Shown here: one piece after another, positions 35,245 to 44,854 of the stretch | Position numbering within the stretch: position 1 is the first letter of the stretch | Layout: every line of letters starts with the position of its first letter | Assembly: GCF_020281205.1 (NCBI RefSeq) | Contig: NZ_JACXZC010000003.1 | Location: 62,001-126,000 of the forward strand | DNA length: 64,000 bases | From: Empedobacter stercoris | GTDB lineage: Bacteria > Bacteroidota > Bacteroidia > Flavobacteriales > Weeksellaceae | Direction: 5' to 3' | Translations under genes and position numbers: made by a program | Notes under the pieces: generated by a model | What the model saw: the letters and a program-made list of their open reading frames with translations, nothing else | Told to the model about the DNA's origin: nothing | The model's database searches: none

Positions 35245-37404
35245 ATGGCAGTTTTAGGAGAAATTCGTAAAAAAACTTGGCTGATCTTCGTTGTAATCGG
35301 AGTTGCAATGTTAGCTTTCGTTGCAGGAGATTTATTCGGAGAGAATTCAAAGATTAGACAATTATTTACTGGAGATCCGTCTGTAGTAGGTACAGTAAAC
35401 GGTGAATCTATTGGTATTGCAGAATATCAAAATGCATACGATCAAACACAAAAGATGTATGAAAACCAAGGTCAATCTGCAACTCCAAATCAAATTGCTC
35501 AACAAACTTGGAATGGCTTAGTTAGTCAAAAAGTGTTGAAACAACATGCTGAAAAATTAGGTTTAAAAGTTTCTGATGACGAATTCTGGGGGTATGTTGC
35601 ACAAAACTTTGGAATGGCATCTGGTGCTGAAGCACAACAACAAATTGCACAGTTAGAAGCTAATGCCGCTGCAAGTCCAGAAGCTCAACAACAATACAGA
35701 GGTTGGTTGCAAACAGCAGAACAAATAAAATTACAAATTTTATCTCAAAAATATTTTGGATATGTAATGGCTGGTACAGCGGTTACAAACAAAGAAGCAG
35801 ATATTCAACAAGGATATAACGTGTCGAATGCAAACATTCAGTACGCGTTTGTAGATTACGCAACTTTATCTAAAAAATTAAATGTAAAAGTAACTGACGA
35901 AGAAATTTCTGCTTACGAAGCAAAATATCCGAAGTTATTTAAAGCAGAAGGTTTAGTAAAATTAAGCTATACATATTTTCCTGCTGGAGCCTCTTCTGCT
36001 GATGAAGCAGTTGCTTTAGAAAATATCAAAAAATATTTAGGTACTCAAATTATTCATGACGAAGTGAATAATGTCACAGATACTATTCAAGCTTTTAGTG
36101 CTGCAAAAAGTGATTCAGTTTATGTTACTCAAAATTCTGAGAAACCATTTATCCCGAATTTCTTTACAAAAGCAGAATTAGAACAAGCGCAATTAGGTCC
36201 AGAAGCGACAAACTTCTTGAAAACTGCTGCGGTTGGACAAATTGGAGGTCCTTTCAAAGTTGGAAATACGTATCAATTGTACAAACTTTCTAAATCGAAA
36301 GAAGTAAAAGATTCTGTAAAATCAAGCCACATTTTAGTTGCTTACACAGGAAGCGCTGCCGGAAGTGGAGTGAAACGTACAAAAGATGAAGCAAAAAAAT
36401 TAGCAGAAGGAATTTTAGCTGATGTAAAAGCTAATCCATCTTCTTTTGGTGAAGTTGCTGCAACAAAATCAGACGATAAATCATCTGCTATTCAAAAAGG
36501 AAGTATTGGTTGGGTTGGAAAGAATAATCAATTAGATCAATCGTACAACGGATTTATTTTTACAAAACCAGTTGGAACAGTTGATTTGGTAGAATCTCAG
36601 TTTGGTTTCCATATCATCAAAGTTGATGAAGCAAAGAATAAAACTGCTTATCAAGTTGCAAACATTGTAAAAACAATCGAGCCTTCTAAAGCGACAACAG
36701 AAAAAGCATTTACAAACGCAAGAACTTACGTTCAGAATGTAGAGAATAAATCACTAAATGATTTCAAGAATCTTGCAAAAAAAGGAGGTTATTTAAATAA
36801 TACAACAGAGGGTATTGAGCGTTATGCTGCAATTGGACAAGATATTCCAAATGATCAAGATGCGGATATCTTAAAATGGGCCTTTGACAAGAAAACTGAA
36901 ACAGGAGCAACAAACTTGTTTACATCTTCTACAGGAGATTACATCGTTGTTCATTTAGTTGAAAAATTTGACAAAGGTTTAGCGCATCCAAGTGTTGTTC
37001 GTCAATATGTAGAGCCAATTTTAATGCAGGAGAAAGTGGCTAAATTGGTAGATGAGCAAGTTGCAAATGGTGGTTTAAATGCTTTTGCATCTAAATTTGG
37101 TGCGAAAAAAGGAAATGCAACAGTTAACTTTTCTAATTCTAATTTAACTGGAATTGGTTTAGAGCCTAAAGTTGTTGGAGCTGCGTTTGGTGTAAAACCA
37201 AATCAATCTTCTAAAGCAATTGCTGGTAATGCGGGAGTTTTCTATATTATTCCTTCAAACCAACAAATTCAAAAGAATCAAAAAGGTTCAATGATCTTGG
37301 ATAACTTAAATCGTCAATTACAAGGACGTTTCCAACAAACATTGTTACAGTCATTGATTCAAGCTGCTGATGTGGTTGATAACCGCGACAGAGCTTTACG
37401 TTAA
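35245..37404 (+). CDS. ppiD: Peptidylprolyl isomerase of the SurA/PpiD family
   Basis: 719 residues. One N-terminal membrane helix (about 12-30), SurA-N-like chaperone region (45-240), a parvulin PpiC domain at about 352-460 (SSHILVAYTG, GSIGWVGKNNQLDQSY, VESQFGFHIIKV), and a C-terminal chaperone extension. Periplasmic folding factor for outer-membrane proteins, anchored in the inner membrane. Downstream of lptC with a 114-bp gap holding a possible promoter (TATTTTCG near 35203), ending in its own terminator. Confidence 0.92.
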   Translation: MAVLGEIRKKTWLIFVVIGVAMLAFVAGDLFGENSKIRQLFTGDPSVVGTVNGESIGIAEYQNAYDQTQKMYENQGQSATPNQIAQQTWNGLVSQKVLKQHAEKLGLKVSDDEFWGYVAQNFGMASGAEAQQQIAQLEANAAASPEAQQQYRGWLQTAEQIKLQILSQKYFGYVMAGTAVTNKEADIQQGYNVSNANIQYAFVDYATLSKKLNVKVTDEEISAYEAKYPKLFKAEGLVKLSYTYFPAGASSADEAVALENIKKYLGTQIIHDEVNNVTDTIQAFSAAKSDSVYVTQNSEKPFIPNFFTKAELEQAQLGPEATNFLKTAAVGQIGGPFKVGNTYQLYKLSKSKEVKDSVKSSHILVAYTGSAAGSGVKRTKDEAKKLAEGILADVKANPSSFGEVAATKSDDKSSAIQKGSIGWVGKNNQLDQSYNGFIFTKPVGTVDLVESQFGFHIIKVDEAKNKTAYQVANIVKTIEPSKATTEKAFTNARTYVQNVENKSLNDFKNLAKKGGYLNNTTEGIERYAAIGQDIPNDQDADILKWAFDKKTETGATNLFTSSTGDYIVVHLVEKFDKGLAHPSVVRQYVEPILMQEKVAKLVDEQVANGGLNAFASKFGAKKGNATVNFSNSNLTGIGLEPKVVGAAFGVKPNQSSKAIAGNAGVFYIIPSNQQIQKNQKGSMILDNLNRQLQGRFQQTLLQSLIQAADVVDNRDRALR

Positions 37405-37424
37405 GATTTAAAATTTCATATAAT

Positions 37425-37458
37425 AAAAACTCCCAAGCTGTAAAGTTTGGGAGTTTTT
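37425..37458. terminator. Bidirectional terminator after ppiD
   Basis: AAAACTCCCAA / TTTGGGAGTTTT stem with a T-run; the convergent orphan gene ends 5 bp later. Confidence 0.8.
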
Positions 37459-37462
37459 AGTT

Positions 37463-38137
37463 TTATACTAATTCAATTTGTTTTAAAAATATTCCTCTCC
37501 ATTTTTCTCTGTCAATTATTTGCTTAACTTTTTCAGAAATTATTATTGGTTTATTTGCACTTCCTCCACTTCCAAAATAATAATCTAATCGTAAAAAATC
37601 AGTTTTATTTTCAAGTGCGTCCTTCTTTATTTTTATGCAATTATCACCTTGAGGAAAGTTGTATTTTGTTTTTCCACAGAAAGTTCCTTTAGAAAGTTGA
37701 CTATTAATTGCTGTCAAAAACTTAAGCATACTTTTATCTTTAGGAATTTCACAAACTTCAATCTTAAGATTATTAGTTATAAGCCCTTCAGAAAGTAAAT
37801 TTTCAACTCGCAATTGATAAAATTCGGCAAGAGGTAGTCCTGTTTTATTAATTAAAGGATGTGAAAATTCAAGACCTGTAATATTTTCTTTTTCAAAAAC
37901 ATCTTTGACTTCTTGTCTTACAAAAATTTGGTCAAAAACCCAATTAAGCCCTAAAAATTGACTGTTTTTTACTTTCGGTTCATTCTTTAATCTAAACTCA
38001 CTTTTTTGTTCGAGTCCAATATTACAAGTTGAGCAAGCTTTAGAAGTGTCGTAAGTCACATTAATGTATTCAAAGTCTTTTTCTGGTTGAGGATAACCAA
38101 AACTTCCAGTCGTAATATGATACCAATTTGAAGCCAT
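37463..38137 (-). CDS. Orphan protein of unknown function with a CxxC motif
   Basis: 224 residues, no signal peptide or membrane helix. Begins MASNWYHITTGSFGYPQPEK; CSTC near 36-39, further single cysteines, and a central GLEFSHPLINKTGLPLAEFY. The layout (soluble, two-part, small Cys motif) loosely recalls the large immunity-protein families of polymorphic toxin systems, but I recognise no family and no toxin lies nearby. It separates ppiD from purEK. Confidence 0.65.
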   Translation of the reverse strand: MASNWYHITTGSFGYPQPEKDFEYINVTYDTSKACSTCNIGLEQKSEFRLKNEPKVKNSQFLGLNWVFDQIFVRQEVKDVFEKENITGLEFSHPLINKTGLPLAEFYQLRVENLLSEGLITNNLKIEVCEIPKDKSMLKFLTAINSQLSKGTFCGKTKYNFPQGDNCIKIKKDALENKTDFLRLDYYFGSGGSANKPIIISEKVKQIIDREKWRGIFLKQIELV

Positions 38138-38166
38138 TTATTTTTGAATAATTAACTAAGAAGAAT

Positions 38167-38670
38167 TTACCTATCAAACCCATTCGGATATTCTCCTTTT
38201 ACAAGCTCTATCTTCGCTTCTACAGCTTTTTGTAAATCTTCTTGATATTGGATTAACCTTTCTTGCAAAGTAGGATTAGTCGCGCCTAAAATACGCGCAG
38301 CCAAAATTCCTGCATTCTTCGCCGCGTTTACAGCAACTGTAGCAACTGGGATACCATTTGGCATTTGCAAAATAGATAAAATAGAATCCCAACCATCAAT
38401 CGAATTTGACGATTTAATCGGAACACCAACCACAGGAAGCGGCGTAATAGACGCAACCATTCCTGGTAAATGCGCAGCTCCTCCTGCTCCAGCAATAATG
38501 ACGTTTATTCCACGTTCGTGTGCTGTCTTTGCATAATCAAACATACGTTGTGGCGTGCGATGTGCCGAAACAATTGTTAATTCGAAAGGGATATTAAGTT
38601 CTGTTAATAGATCAGCTGCTTGTTTCATGATAGGCAAATCGCTATCACTTCCCATAATAATTCCTACCAT
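38167..38670 (-). CDS. purE: N5-carboxyaminoimidazole ribonucleotide mutase
   Basis: 167 residues from ATG 38670 ([15 protein letters not shown]); an upstream TTG at 38691 would overlap purK. GSDSD phosphate loop, [10 protein letters not shown] with the catalytic His, and [12 protein letters not shown] are intact. Converts N5-CAIR to CAIR in de novo purine synthesis, the step after PurK, whose gene ends 7 bp upstream. Confidence 0.96.
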   Translation of the reverse strand: MVGIIMGSDSDLPIMKQAADLLTELNIPFELTIVSAHRTPQRMFDYAKTAHERGINVIIAGAGGAAHLPGMVASITPLPVVGVPIKSSNSIDGWDSILSILQMPNGIPVATVAVNAAKNAGILAARILGATNPTLQERLIQYQEDLQKAVEAKIELVKGEYPNGFDR

Positions 38671-38677
38671 AGTTGTG

Positions 38678-39808
38678 TTATTTTTTTGCAACGACTTTTA
38701 TCGTTGAGTTGACTTGTTTTATGTTTTGTTTTAATTGTTCTATATTATCATTCACCAATGTTACATGTCCCATTTTTCGACCAGGTTTCGTGATTGTTTT
38801 TTGGTACCAATGCAAATAGGTTCCAGGAATTGCTAAAACTTCTTCAATATTTTCGATGACTGCTGGTCCCGTTTCACCTTCTGCACCAATCAAATTAACC
38901 ATGGCAGATGTTGAGAATAATTTTGTCGAACCAAGAGGCAATTGCATTAAGGTTCTTAACATTTGATCAAATTGAGATGAGTAAGCCGCTTCTATTGTTG
39001 AATGACCAGAATTATGAACACGCGAAGCTGTTTCGTTCACCCAAATTGATTGGTCTTTGTTGACAAACATTTCTACAGCAAAAACGCCTGGAGACTGCAA
39101 AGCTTTTACTACATCTCGAGCGATTGCTTCTGCACGATCAGTAATTTCTTTACTTAATGAAGATGGAATTAATAGATAATCTAATAAATTATATTCTTCG
39201 TTGATGATAAATTCTACGGTTGGATAGGTGACGATATTTCCCAAATGATCGGCAACTGTAACGACAGCAATTTCGCGATCTAAATTCGCAGGAGTTTCGA
39301 AAATTGAAGGTGATTGCAACATTTTGTCTAAATCAGCTTCAGATCTTAGGAACTGAACACCTTTTCCATCATAACCATCTTTTCGAGATTTCTGAAAAAT
39401 TGGATAGTTTACATCTTGTTTCGATTTCAATTCTTCCCAATTGTCTAAACCAAAATAAGGCGCAGTCGGAATATTATTCTTGACATAAAATTCTTTCTGA
39501 ACTCCTTTGTCTTGAATAATCGCTAAAGCTTCAGGATCTGGAACAACTCGTTTTCCAATTGACTTTAAATAGCGTAATGCCTCAACATTTACGTGTTCAA
39601 TTTCAATCCCGATTGCATCTAAATCTTTTCCAAATGCAACAACCGTTTCATAATCTTTGAAATCGCCTTGTACAAAATGATGCGCATGTGGCCCGCAAGG
39701 TGCATCAGCAGCTGGATCTAAAATACTAATCTCGCAAGGATATTGCAATGCATTTTGCAAAAACATATACCCCAATTGTCCTCCTCCTAAAATTCCGATT
39801 TTTATCAT
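38678..39808 (-). CDS. purK: N5-carboxyaminoimidazole ribonucleotide synthase
   Basis: 376 residues, ATP-grasp fold: [12 protein letters not shown] at the N-terminus, [14 protein letters not shown] glycine-rich ATP loop near 140, and [24 protein letters not shown] with the metal ligands. Makes N5-CAIR from AIR, bicarbonate and ATP. First gene of a purK-purE operon divergent from the EEP hydrolase. Confidence 0.96.
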   Translation of the reverse strand: MIKIGILGGGQLGYMFLQNALQYPCEISILDPAADAPCGPHAHHFVQGDFKDYETVVAFGKDLDAIGIEIEHVNVEALRYLKSIGKRVVPDPEALAIIQDKGVQKEFYVKNNIPTAPYFGLDNWEELKSKQDVNYPIFQKSRKDGYDGKGVQFLRSEADLDKMLQSPSIFETPANLDREIAVVTVADHLGNIVTYPTVEFIINEEYNLLDYLLIPSSLSKEITDRAEAIARDVVKALQSPGVFAVEMFVNKDQSIWVNETASRVHNSGHSTIEAAYSSQFDQMLRTLMQLPLGSTKLFSTSAMVNLIGAEGETGPAVIENIEEVLAIPGTYLHWYQKTITKPGRKMGHVTLVNDNIEQLKQNIKQVNSTIKVVAKK

Positions 39809-39870
39809 ATTGCGAAGTTAATAAATAATATAATTTCTATTTTTACGAGAACAAAAAAAGTATTGACGAG

Positions 39871-40812
39871 ATGTTAACAAAATGGAGCAGGATTTTATTC
39901 TTTGTATTTGTAGGAATTTATTTAACAAGTAAAAGTTTTTATCAATATTTCGTCTTCGATATGTTGGCACAATATTCTATTTATGCGTTGATTATTGCCT
40001 TTTTCTTGTGTTTGATTTACAATTATTCGATTCGAAAACAAGAAAAGAAAAATATTTTGTGGTTGATTCCGCTTGTAGCAATTCCAATTATTACGTATAA
40101 AAACTTAGGAAATTTCTATTTTGGAGAAAATGCAAAAGGAGAAAAATCTAATTTTAAGATTACCTCAATCAACATTTTTTCTCAGAATGAAGACTTTCAT
40201 TATTTGAAAAATTATTTAGAAAAAGAAAAAAGTGATGTACTTATTTTACAAGAATTAACTCCAGCATGGCAAAAAAATGTTGAATTTATTCGACAAGAAT
40301 ATCCTTTCTATAAAGAGGAAGTAAGGAATAATAATTTTGGGATAGCTATTTATTCTAAAGTTCCGCTTACAAAAGTGTCTACAAAAAACTATATAGATGA
40401 GATGCATCCGTCTATCTTAGCGGAAATTTCTGTAAACGGTAAACCTGTAAGTATTTTAGCAACACATCCTGTTCCTCCCTTACCAAACCAAGCACGTTTT
40501 GAAAAACGCAATCAACAATACGAATTGATGAAACATGAAATAGATGCTTTGTCTACTGAAAACATTATTTTGATAGGAGATTTGAATTGTACGGTTTATT
40601 CACCGAATTTCAAATTAGTCCAATCGGATAAATTGAAAGACGCACGATCTGGTTTCGGTTTACAAAATTCTTGGAATGCTTTTATTCCAATATTTCGTAC
40701 CAATATTGATCAATGTTGGGTTACGAAATCGATGAAAGTGACAAATTTTTATCGAGGAGAAGACATAAAATCAGACCATTTTCCGATTGTAGCGGAATTA
40801 AAAATAGAATAA
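39871..40812 (+). CDS. Membrane-anchored endonuclease/exonuclease/phosphatase family protein
   Basis: 313 residues: three N-terminal membrane helices (about 8-25, 33-50, 60-77), then an EEP domain (about 95-313) with ILQELTP (metal Glu), ILIGDLNCTVYSP and KSDHFPIVAEL (catalytic Asp-His). Orientation puts the EEP domain on one face of the inner membrane, probably periplasmic (inference). Could be a phospholipase C-like or phosphodiesterase enzyme; substrate unknown. Confidence 0.85.
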   Translation: MLTKWSRILFFVFVGIYLTSKSFYQYFVFDMLAQYSIYALIIAFFLCLIYNYSIRKQEKKNILWLIPLVAIPIITYKNLGNFYFGENAKGEKSNFKITSINIFSQNEDFHYLKNYLEKEKSDVLILQELTPAWQKNVEFIRQEYPFYKEEVRNNNFGIAIYSKVPLTKVSTKNYIDEMHPSILAEISVNGKPVSILATHPVPPLPNQARFEKRNQQYELMKHEIDALSTENIILIGDLNCTVYSPNFKLVQSDKLKDARSGFGLQNSWNAFIPIFRTNIDQCWVTKSMKVTNFYRGEDIKSDHFPIVAELKIE

Positions 40813-41089
40813 AGCTAACTATTTATTTATTTTTTCAGCATTTTCTTACACTATTTAGATACTATGTATACTTTTTCGTTTGGGTGTTAATTTATTCTAC
40901 TTTTTCTTTGTACAGAATTAATAATTATTTGAACTATTATACCAACCAAGCCAATTGATTTTTTTATAGAAAATCAATCTTTATTTATTACTAAACCCTG
41001 TAAACCTTCGGAAGTATTTCTGAAGGTTTTTTTTTGTTTAAAAAAAAGAAGATGTTTTTGAGTGAATTTTTAGATTTCAAAAAAATAAT
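40813..41089. other. Intergenic region with a terminator before the riboswitch
   Basis: About 280 bp between the EEP gene and the riboswitch promoter. Apart from the terminator at 41002-41035 nothing is recognised; an overlapping short frame ending near 40958 looks spurious. Confidence 0.5.
41002..41035 (+). terminator. Terminator upstream of the riboswitch
   Basis: AAACCTTC / GAAGGTTT with additional inner pairing and a long T-run. It lies 190 bp after the EEP gene and may end its transcript. Confidence 0.7.
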
Positions 41090-41097
41090 TATCTTTG
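41090..41097 (+). promoter_or_regulatory. Promoter -7 element of the TPP riboswitch transcript
   Basis: TATCTTTG, perfect TAnnTTTG, about 12 nt before the aptamer. Confidence 0.65.
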
Positions 41098-41106
41098 ATT
41101 TTCAAT

Positions 41107-41192
41107 CGAAAGGGGTGCTTCTTTATTAAGAGGCTGAGATTATACCCAAAGAACCTGGGCAGGTAATGCTGCTAAGGGAAATGGTACTTCAC
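41107..41192 (+). promoter_or_regulatory. TPP riboswitch (THI element)
   Basis: Classic THI-box words in order: GGGGTGCTT, GGCTGAGATTATACCC, GAACCTGGGCAGGTAATGCTG, CTAAGGGAA. Binds thiamine diphosphate. No clear terminator follows before the ATG at 41263, so control is probably at translation, or by a hairpin I cannot resolve by eye. It controls the TonB receptor downstream. Confidence 0.95.
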
Positions 41193-41262
41193 CAAATTAC
41201 ATTCGCGCGTAAAATTTATAAGTGTAAGATGGCTCCTTTCATAATATTTTTAAAAATTAATT

Positions 41263-43410
41263 ATGAAAAGGTCGATTTTTTTATTGTCATTATTTGGTGC
41301 ATCCATACTGTATGCTCAAGAAAATGATACAATTCAAAAAGAAGAAATTCAACTTCAAGAAGTTTCTATTGTTGAAAAACTTCCAATTACAGTTGAAAAA
41401 GTAACAGCTAAACTGTTACAAAAAAAGAATTTAGGACAAGATGTTCCAACATTGTTAAATTCAGCTACATCAGTTTCTATTACATCTGACACAGGAACAG
41501 GGATTGGTTATTCATCCATCAAAATTCGTGGACTTAATGAACAATCGATTAATGTTACTTTGAATGGAATTCCATTAAATAACCCAGAATCTCAAGGTGT
41601 TTTTTGGGTAAATATGCCTGATTTAGCATCATCAACAAATGCTATGACGATACAAAGAGGCGTAGGAACTTCTTCAAATGGAATGGCTTCTTTTGGTGCA
41701 AGTGTAAACATTGAATCTCAAAATCCATCTGCAATTCCTTTCGCAGAAGCAAATGTTTCTTTTGGAAGCTTCAATACGCAAAAGTATACTTTTCAGGCAG
41801 GTACAGGGAGAATACTAAACAATAAATTGAGTGTTGACGGTCGTTTTTCTAAGTTGGATTCTGATGGTTATGTAGATCGTGCTTGGGCAGACTTGATTTC
41901 CTATGATGTGACTGCTTTGTATGAATTGAATGATAAAACAAAATTTAGGTTTCAGAATATGTTTGGTAAAGAACAAACTTATCAAGCTTGGAGTGGTGTA
42001 GATGCGGAGACCTTGAAAAAAGGTCGTACCTACAATTATGAAGGCGAAATGTATGATTCGGAAGGAAATATGCTTGGCTATTATAATAATCATACAGATA
42101 ATTACAAACAGAATCATTATTTTTTGTCTTGGTTACAAGATTTAGGAAATCAATGGAAGTCTAATTTAACGATTCATTACACAAAAGGTAAAGGTTATTA
42201 CGAGAGCTATAAAAATAATCGCGGATTAGAACGTTATAAATTAAATCATTTAACATCAGAGAAAAGAAACTTAATCAATAGAGAATATCTTGATAATGAT
42301 TTTTATGGATTTAATTTGGAAGTAGAAAATCAAAAGTTGAACGATTTTAAAGTCTTTTTTGGTTTATCTGCAAACAAATATGATGGCGATCATTATGGTA
42401 ATGTATTGTGGGTAGACAACACAGATTGGTCTGATAAAAATTTTAAATACTATAACAATAATGCCGTAAAAAAACAATTTGCAGCTTATGCAAAAGTGCT
42501 GTATCAAATCAACAAATTTGATCTTTTTGGAGATTTACAGTATCGTTATGTAGGTTATGATGCAAAATATTTACCAAATGGCGAAAATGATGCAGAAGAA
42601 TTTAGACCATTTACGGATACGTTTAATTTTGTGAATCCAAAGGCCGGAGTAAATTTTAATATAAATTCAACTAATACGTTGTATGCTTCTTATGGAATTT
42701 CGCACCGAGAGCCTTTGCGTATTGATTATGAAGGACTAAATGGAAAAGATAAAAAGCCTGAAGAAGAATTTTTACAAGATTATGAATTGGGGTATAAAAA
42801 AAGTGGACGACTTTCTTTAAGTACCAATTTGTACTACATGGCTTATAAAAATCAATTAGTTCCAACAGGTGAAATTAATGATGTCGGAAGTCGAAAAAGA
42901 ACTAATTCTGGTAAGAGTTTTAGAAGAGGAATTGAGCTGGACGCAAATTATAAAATCATTCCAAATCGTTTGAATATTTTTGGGAATATAACTTTTAGTG
43001 AGAATAAACACGAAAATTATACAGAAGAAGTGTGGGATGAAAACTGGAATTCATCATTAAAAGAATATGGAAAAACGAAGATTGCACTATCGCCAGATGT
43101 AATTTCTGCATTCGGATTCGAAGCAATTCCATTCAAGAATGTACTGGTTAACTTAACAAATAAATATGTAGGTGAACAATATTTGTCCAATACAGAACCA
43201 GTAGATGGAAAATTGGATAGTTACTTGGTATCAGATTTATTGATTCGTTATTCACCAAAAGTAAAAGGAATTAAAAACCTTGAATTTTCGTTCTTAATTA
43301 ATAATCTATTTGATGTCGAATACGAATCGAATGGTTATTATTACGAAGGAGGTTATTATTTTCCGCAAGCAGGTATTAATGTTTTAGGAGGAATTAGTAT
43401 TCGTTTATAA
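41263..43410 (+). CDS. TonB-dependent receptor under TPP control, probable thiamine transporter
   Basis: 715 residues. Signal peptide ending at YAQ (about residue 19), TonB-box-like segment, plug domain (GIGYSSIKIRGLNEQSINVT, GVFWVNMPDLASSTNAMTIQ, NGMASFGASVNI) and a 22-strand barrel ending NVLGGISIRL. It lacks the CarboxypepD_reg N-domain of SusC proteins. The TPP riboswitch upstream points to uptake of thiamine or a precursor, as predicted for riboswitch-linked receptors of Bacteroidota. Monocistronic; terminator follows. Confidence 0.9.
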   Translation: MKRSIFLLSLFGASILYAQENDTIQKEEIQLQEVSIVEKLPITVEKVTAKLLQKKNLGQDVPTLLNSATSVSITSDTGTGIGYSSIKIRGLNEQSINVTLNGIPLNNPESQGVFWVNMPDLASSTNAMTIQRGVGTSSNGMASFGASVNIESQNPSAIPFAEANVSFGSFNTQKYTFQAGTGRILNNKLSVDGRFSKLDSDGYVDRAWADLISYDVTALYELNDKTKFRFQNMFGKEQTYQAWSGVDAETLKKGRTYNYEGEMYDSEGNMLGYYNNHTDNYKQNHYFLSWLQDLGNQWKSNLTIHYTKGKGYYESYKNNRGLERYKLNHLTSEKRNLINREYLDNDFYGFNLEVENQKLNDFKVFFGLSANKYDGDHYGNVLWVDNTDWSDKNFKYYNNNAVKKQFAAYAKVLYQINKFDLFGDLQYRYVGYDAKYLPNGENDAEEFRPFTDTFNFVNPKAGVNFNINSTNTLYASYGISHREPLRIDYEGLNGKDKKPEEEFLQDYELGYKKSGRLSLSTNLYYMAYKNQLVPTGEINDVGSRKRTNSGKSFRRGIELDANYKIIPNRLNIFGNITFSENKHENYTEEVWDENWNSSLKEYGKTKIALSPDVISAFGFEAIPFKNVLVNLTNKYVGEQYLSNTEPVDGKLDSYLVSDLLIRYSPKVKGIKNLEFSFLINNLFDVEYESNGYYYEGGYYFPQAGINVLGGISIRL

Positions 43411-43417
43411 AACCAAA

Positions 43418-43446
43418 AAGCTCGAGATTTTCTCGGGCTTTTTTTA
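43418..43446. terminator. Terminator of the TonB receptor gene
   Basis: AAGCTCGAGA / TCTCGGGCTT (one G-T pair), TTTT loop side and T-run; convergent hydrolase ends at 43444 within it. Confidence 0.8.
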
Positions 43447-44202
43447 TTCCTCAAAAAAATCCAAAGGAATTTGCCATAATTGTTCTTTATTTTTCTCTCT
43501 AAAAAAATCTAAATGCCCAATTTTTTCTAATCCAACTTCTTTCGGAACAATATTCAGACGTTTTTTCTTCGCATTTTTCAGCACCAATTCAGCAAAAAGA
43601 TCAACAGCTTTTGGCGTTGCCATAAAGTCATCATCCAAGCTAATAATTAAAATAGGTTTGGTGATTTCCTCGAATAAGTTCTGTGTTTGATCTGCATAAT
43701 CTATTATTGATTTTTTAAAATAGATTAATTTCTTCCAATCGTGGGCAATCCCTTTTGGAATTGGTTCGCCCATTCCAACTTTTTGTGAAGGGAAAAAGCC
43801 ATAAATTTTGGATAAAATAGGAATAGCAATTTTGAAGAAAAACGTAACTTTTGGTTTATCCTTTCGGTGAAAATTTTTGATGTAACCGTATTGCAAACCA
43901 ATTGTAATTATTTTTGAATAAATTTTATAAGCAGGTGTTAAACCAATCATTATTCCGCCAATACTATGACCAATTAAAAATTTTTTATGAGTTGGATAAA
44001 ATTCTTCAATATATTGTGTCAAACTTAAAAAATCTTTGTCAGCCCAATCGATAAAAATTGCTTTAAAGTTTTTCAATTTTTTCGGTTTAGAGTCTCCGAT
44101 ACCACGATAGTCATAAGTGAAAACTAAATAACCTTTGTTTGCTAAATAAATTGCAAACTTGGTATAAAAAGATTGTTTCACACCAATTGCAGATGAGATC
44201 AC
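43444..44202 (-). CDS. Alpha/beta hydrolase, 5' end probably frameshifted
   Basis: 252 residues from GTG 44202. GHSIGG nucleophile elbow (Ser near 99), ISLDDDFMATPKA (acid region) and EKIGHLDFF (His). The frame stays open upstream to about 44306, reading FVETFDKFKLSVTSFGENNA and then TNKIIVISSAIGV, the expected first strands of this fold, but it has no in-frame ATG. An ATG at 44288 (44286-44288) is one base out of frame across a homopolymer. Either a 1-nt indel (real or a sequencing error) or a truncated start at the GTG. Substrate unknown. Confidence 0.75.
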   Translation of the reverse strand: MISSAIGVKQSFYTKFAIYLANKGYLVFTYDYRGIGDSKPKKLKNFKAIFIDWADKDFLSLTQYIEEFYPTHKKFLIGHSIGGIMIGLTPAYKIYSKIITIGLQYGYIKNFHRKDKPKVTFFFKIAIPILSKIYGFFPSQKVGMGEPIPKGIAHDWKKLIYFKKSIIDYADQTQNLFEEITKPILIISLDDDFMATPKAVDLFAELVLKNAKKKRLNIVPKEVGLEKIGHLDFFREKNKEQLWQIPLDFFEE

Positions 44203-44342
44203 AATAATTTTATTGGTTGCATTATTTTCTCCAAAAGAAGTTACTGATAGTTTAAATTTATCAAAAGTTTCGACAAAAAAGTTTTCATTTTTCGCATTTA
44301 ATTCTCAAGATAAAACTTATTTTTACTTCCTAAATTAATCGC

Positions 44343-44789
44343 ATGAAAAAACTTATTTTTATACTGACTTTATTTTTAGCCAACATAGCATTCTCACAAG
44401 AGTTAAAAAAAGAAAATGTGCTCGGTTTTTGGAAATTGAAAGAAGCTGGTTTTTATGAAGCTGGGAAAAAAATATCAAAAGATTTTGACAATTGTCGATT
44501 AATGAGGAATTATACAATTTGGGATAATGGATACGCAATTTATAATTATGTAGAAGGAAGAAATGGCAATTGTTTCCCAAGCGAACCAAGATTAACTTTG
44601 TGGAGAATTGTACAAAATAGAATACAATTTTATATTGATGATTATGTTTTTGAAGATAAAGTTGTCAAAGTTAACGAGGATAATACAATAACTTTTGAAA
44701 CATTTACTGAGAAAAAAATAATGGATTCAGATAAAAATTATGAAAAAATTGCAAATACAATCAGTTATGACATTTTAGAAAAACTCTAA
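44343..44789 (+). CDS. Secreted protein of unknown function (lipocalin-like)
   Basis: 148 residues with a signal peptide (hydrophobic 4-15, FSQ at about 19). FWKLKEAGFYEAG then beta-rich segments and scattered Cys (DNCRLM, GNCFPS) suggest a lipocalin-like barrel of the kind common in flavobacterial secreted proteins. No family named with confidence. A similar-sized lipoprotein follows at 44855. Confidence 0.68.
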   Translation: MKKLIFILTLFLANIAFSQELKKENVLGFWKLKEAGFYEAGKKISKDFDNCRLMRNYTIWDNGYAIYNYVEGRNGNCFPSEPRLTLWRIVQNRIQFYIDDYVFEDKVVKVNEDNTITFETFTEKKIMDSDKNYEKIANTISYDILEKL

Positions 44790-44854
44790 TGTAAACTTAT
44801 AATGTTATTACGTCAATCAAAATCTTTATTTTTACATGATAATTTGAATTTAAA

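Noticed and set aside
40713-40958. 81-codon plus frame
   Set aside because: Out-of-frame overlap with the EEP hydrolase 3' end and AT-rich intergenic DNA.
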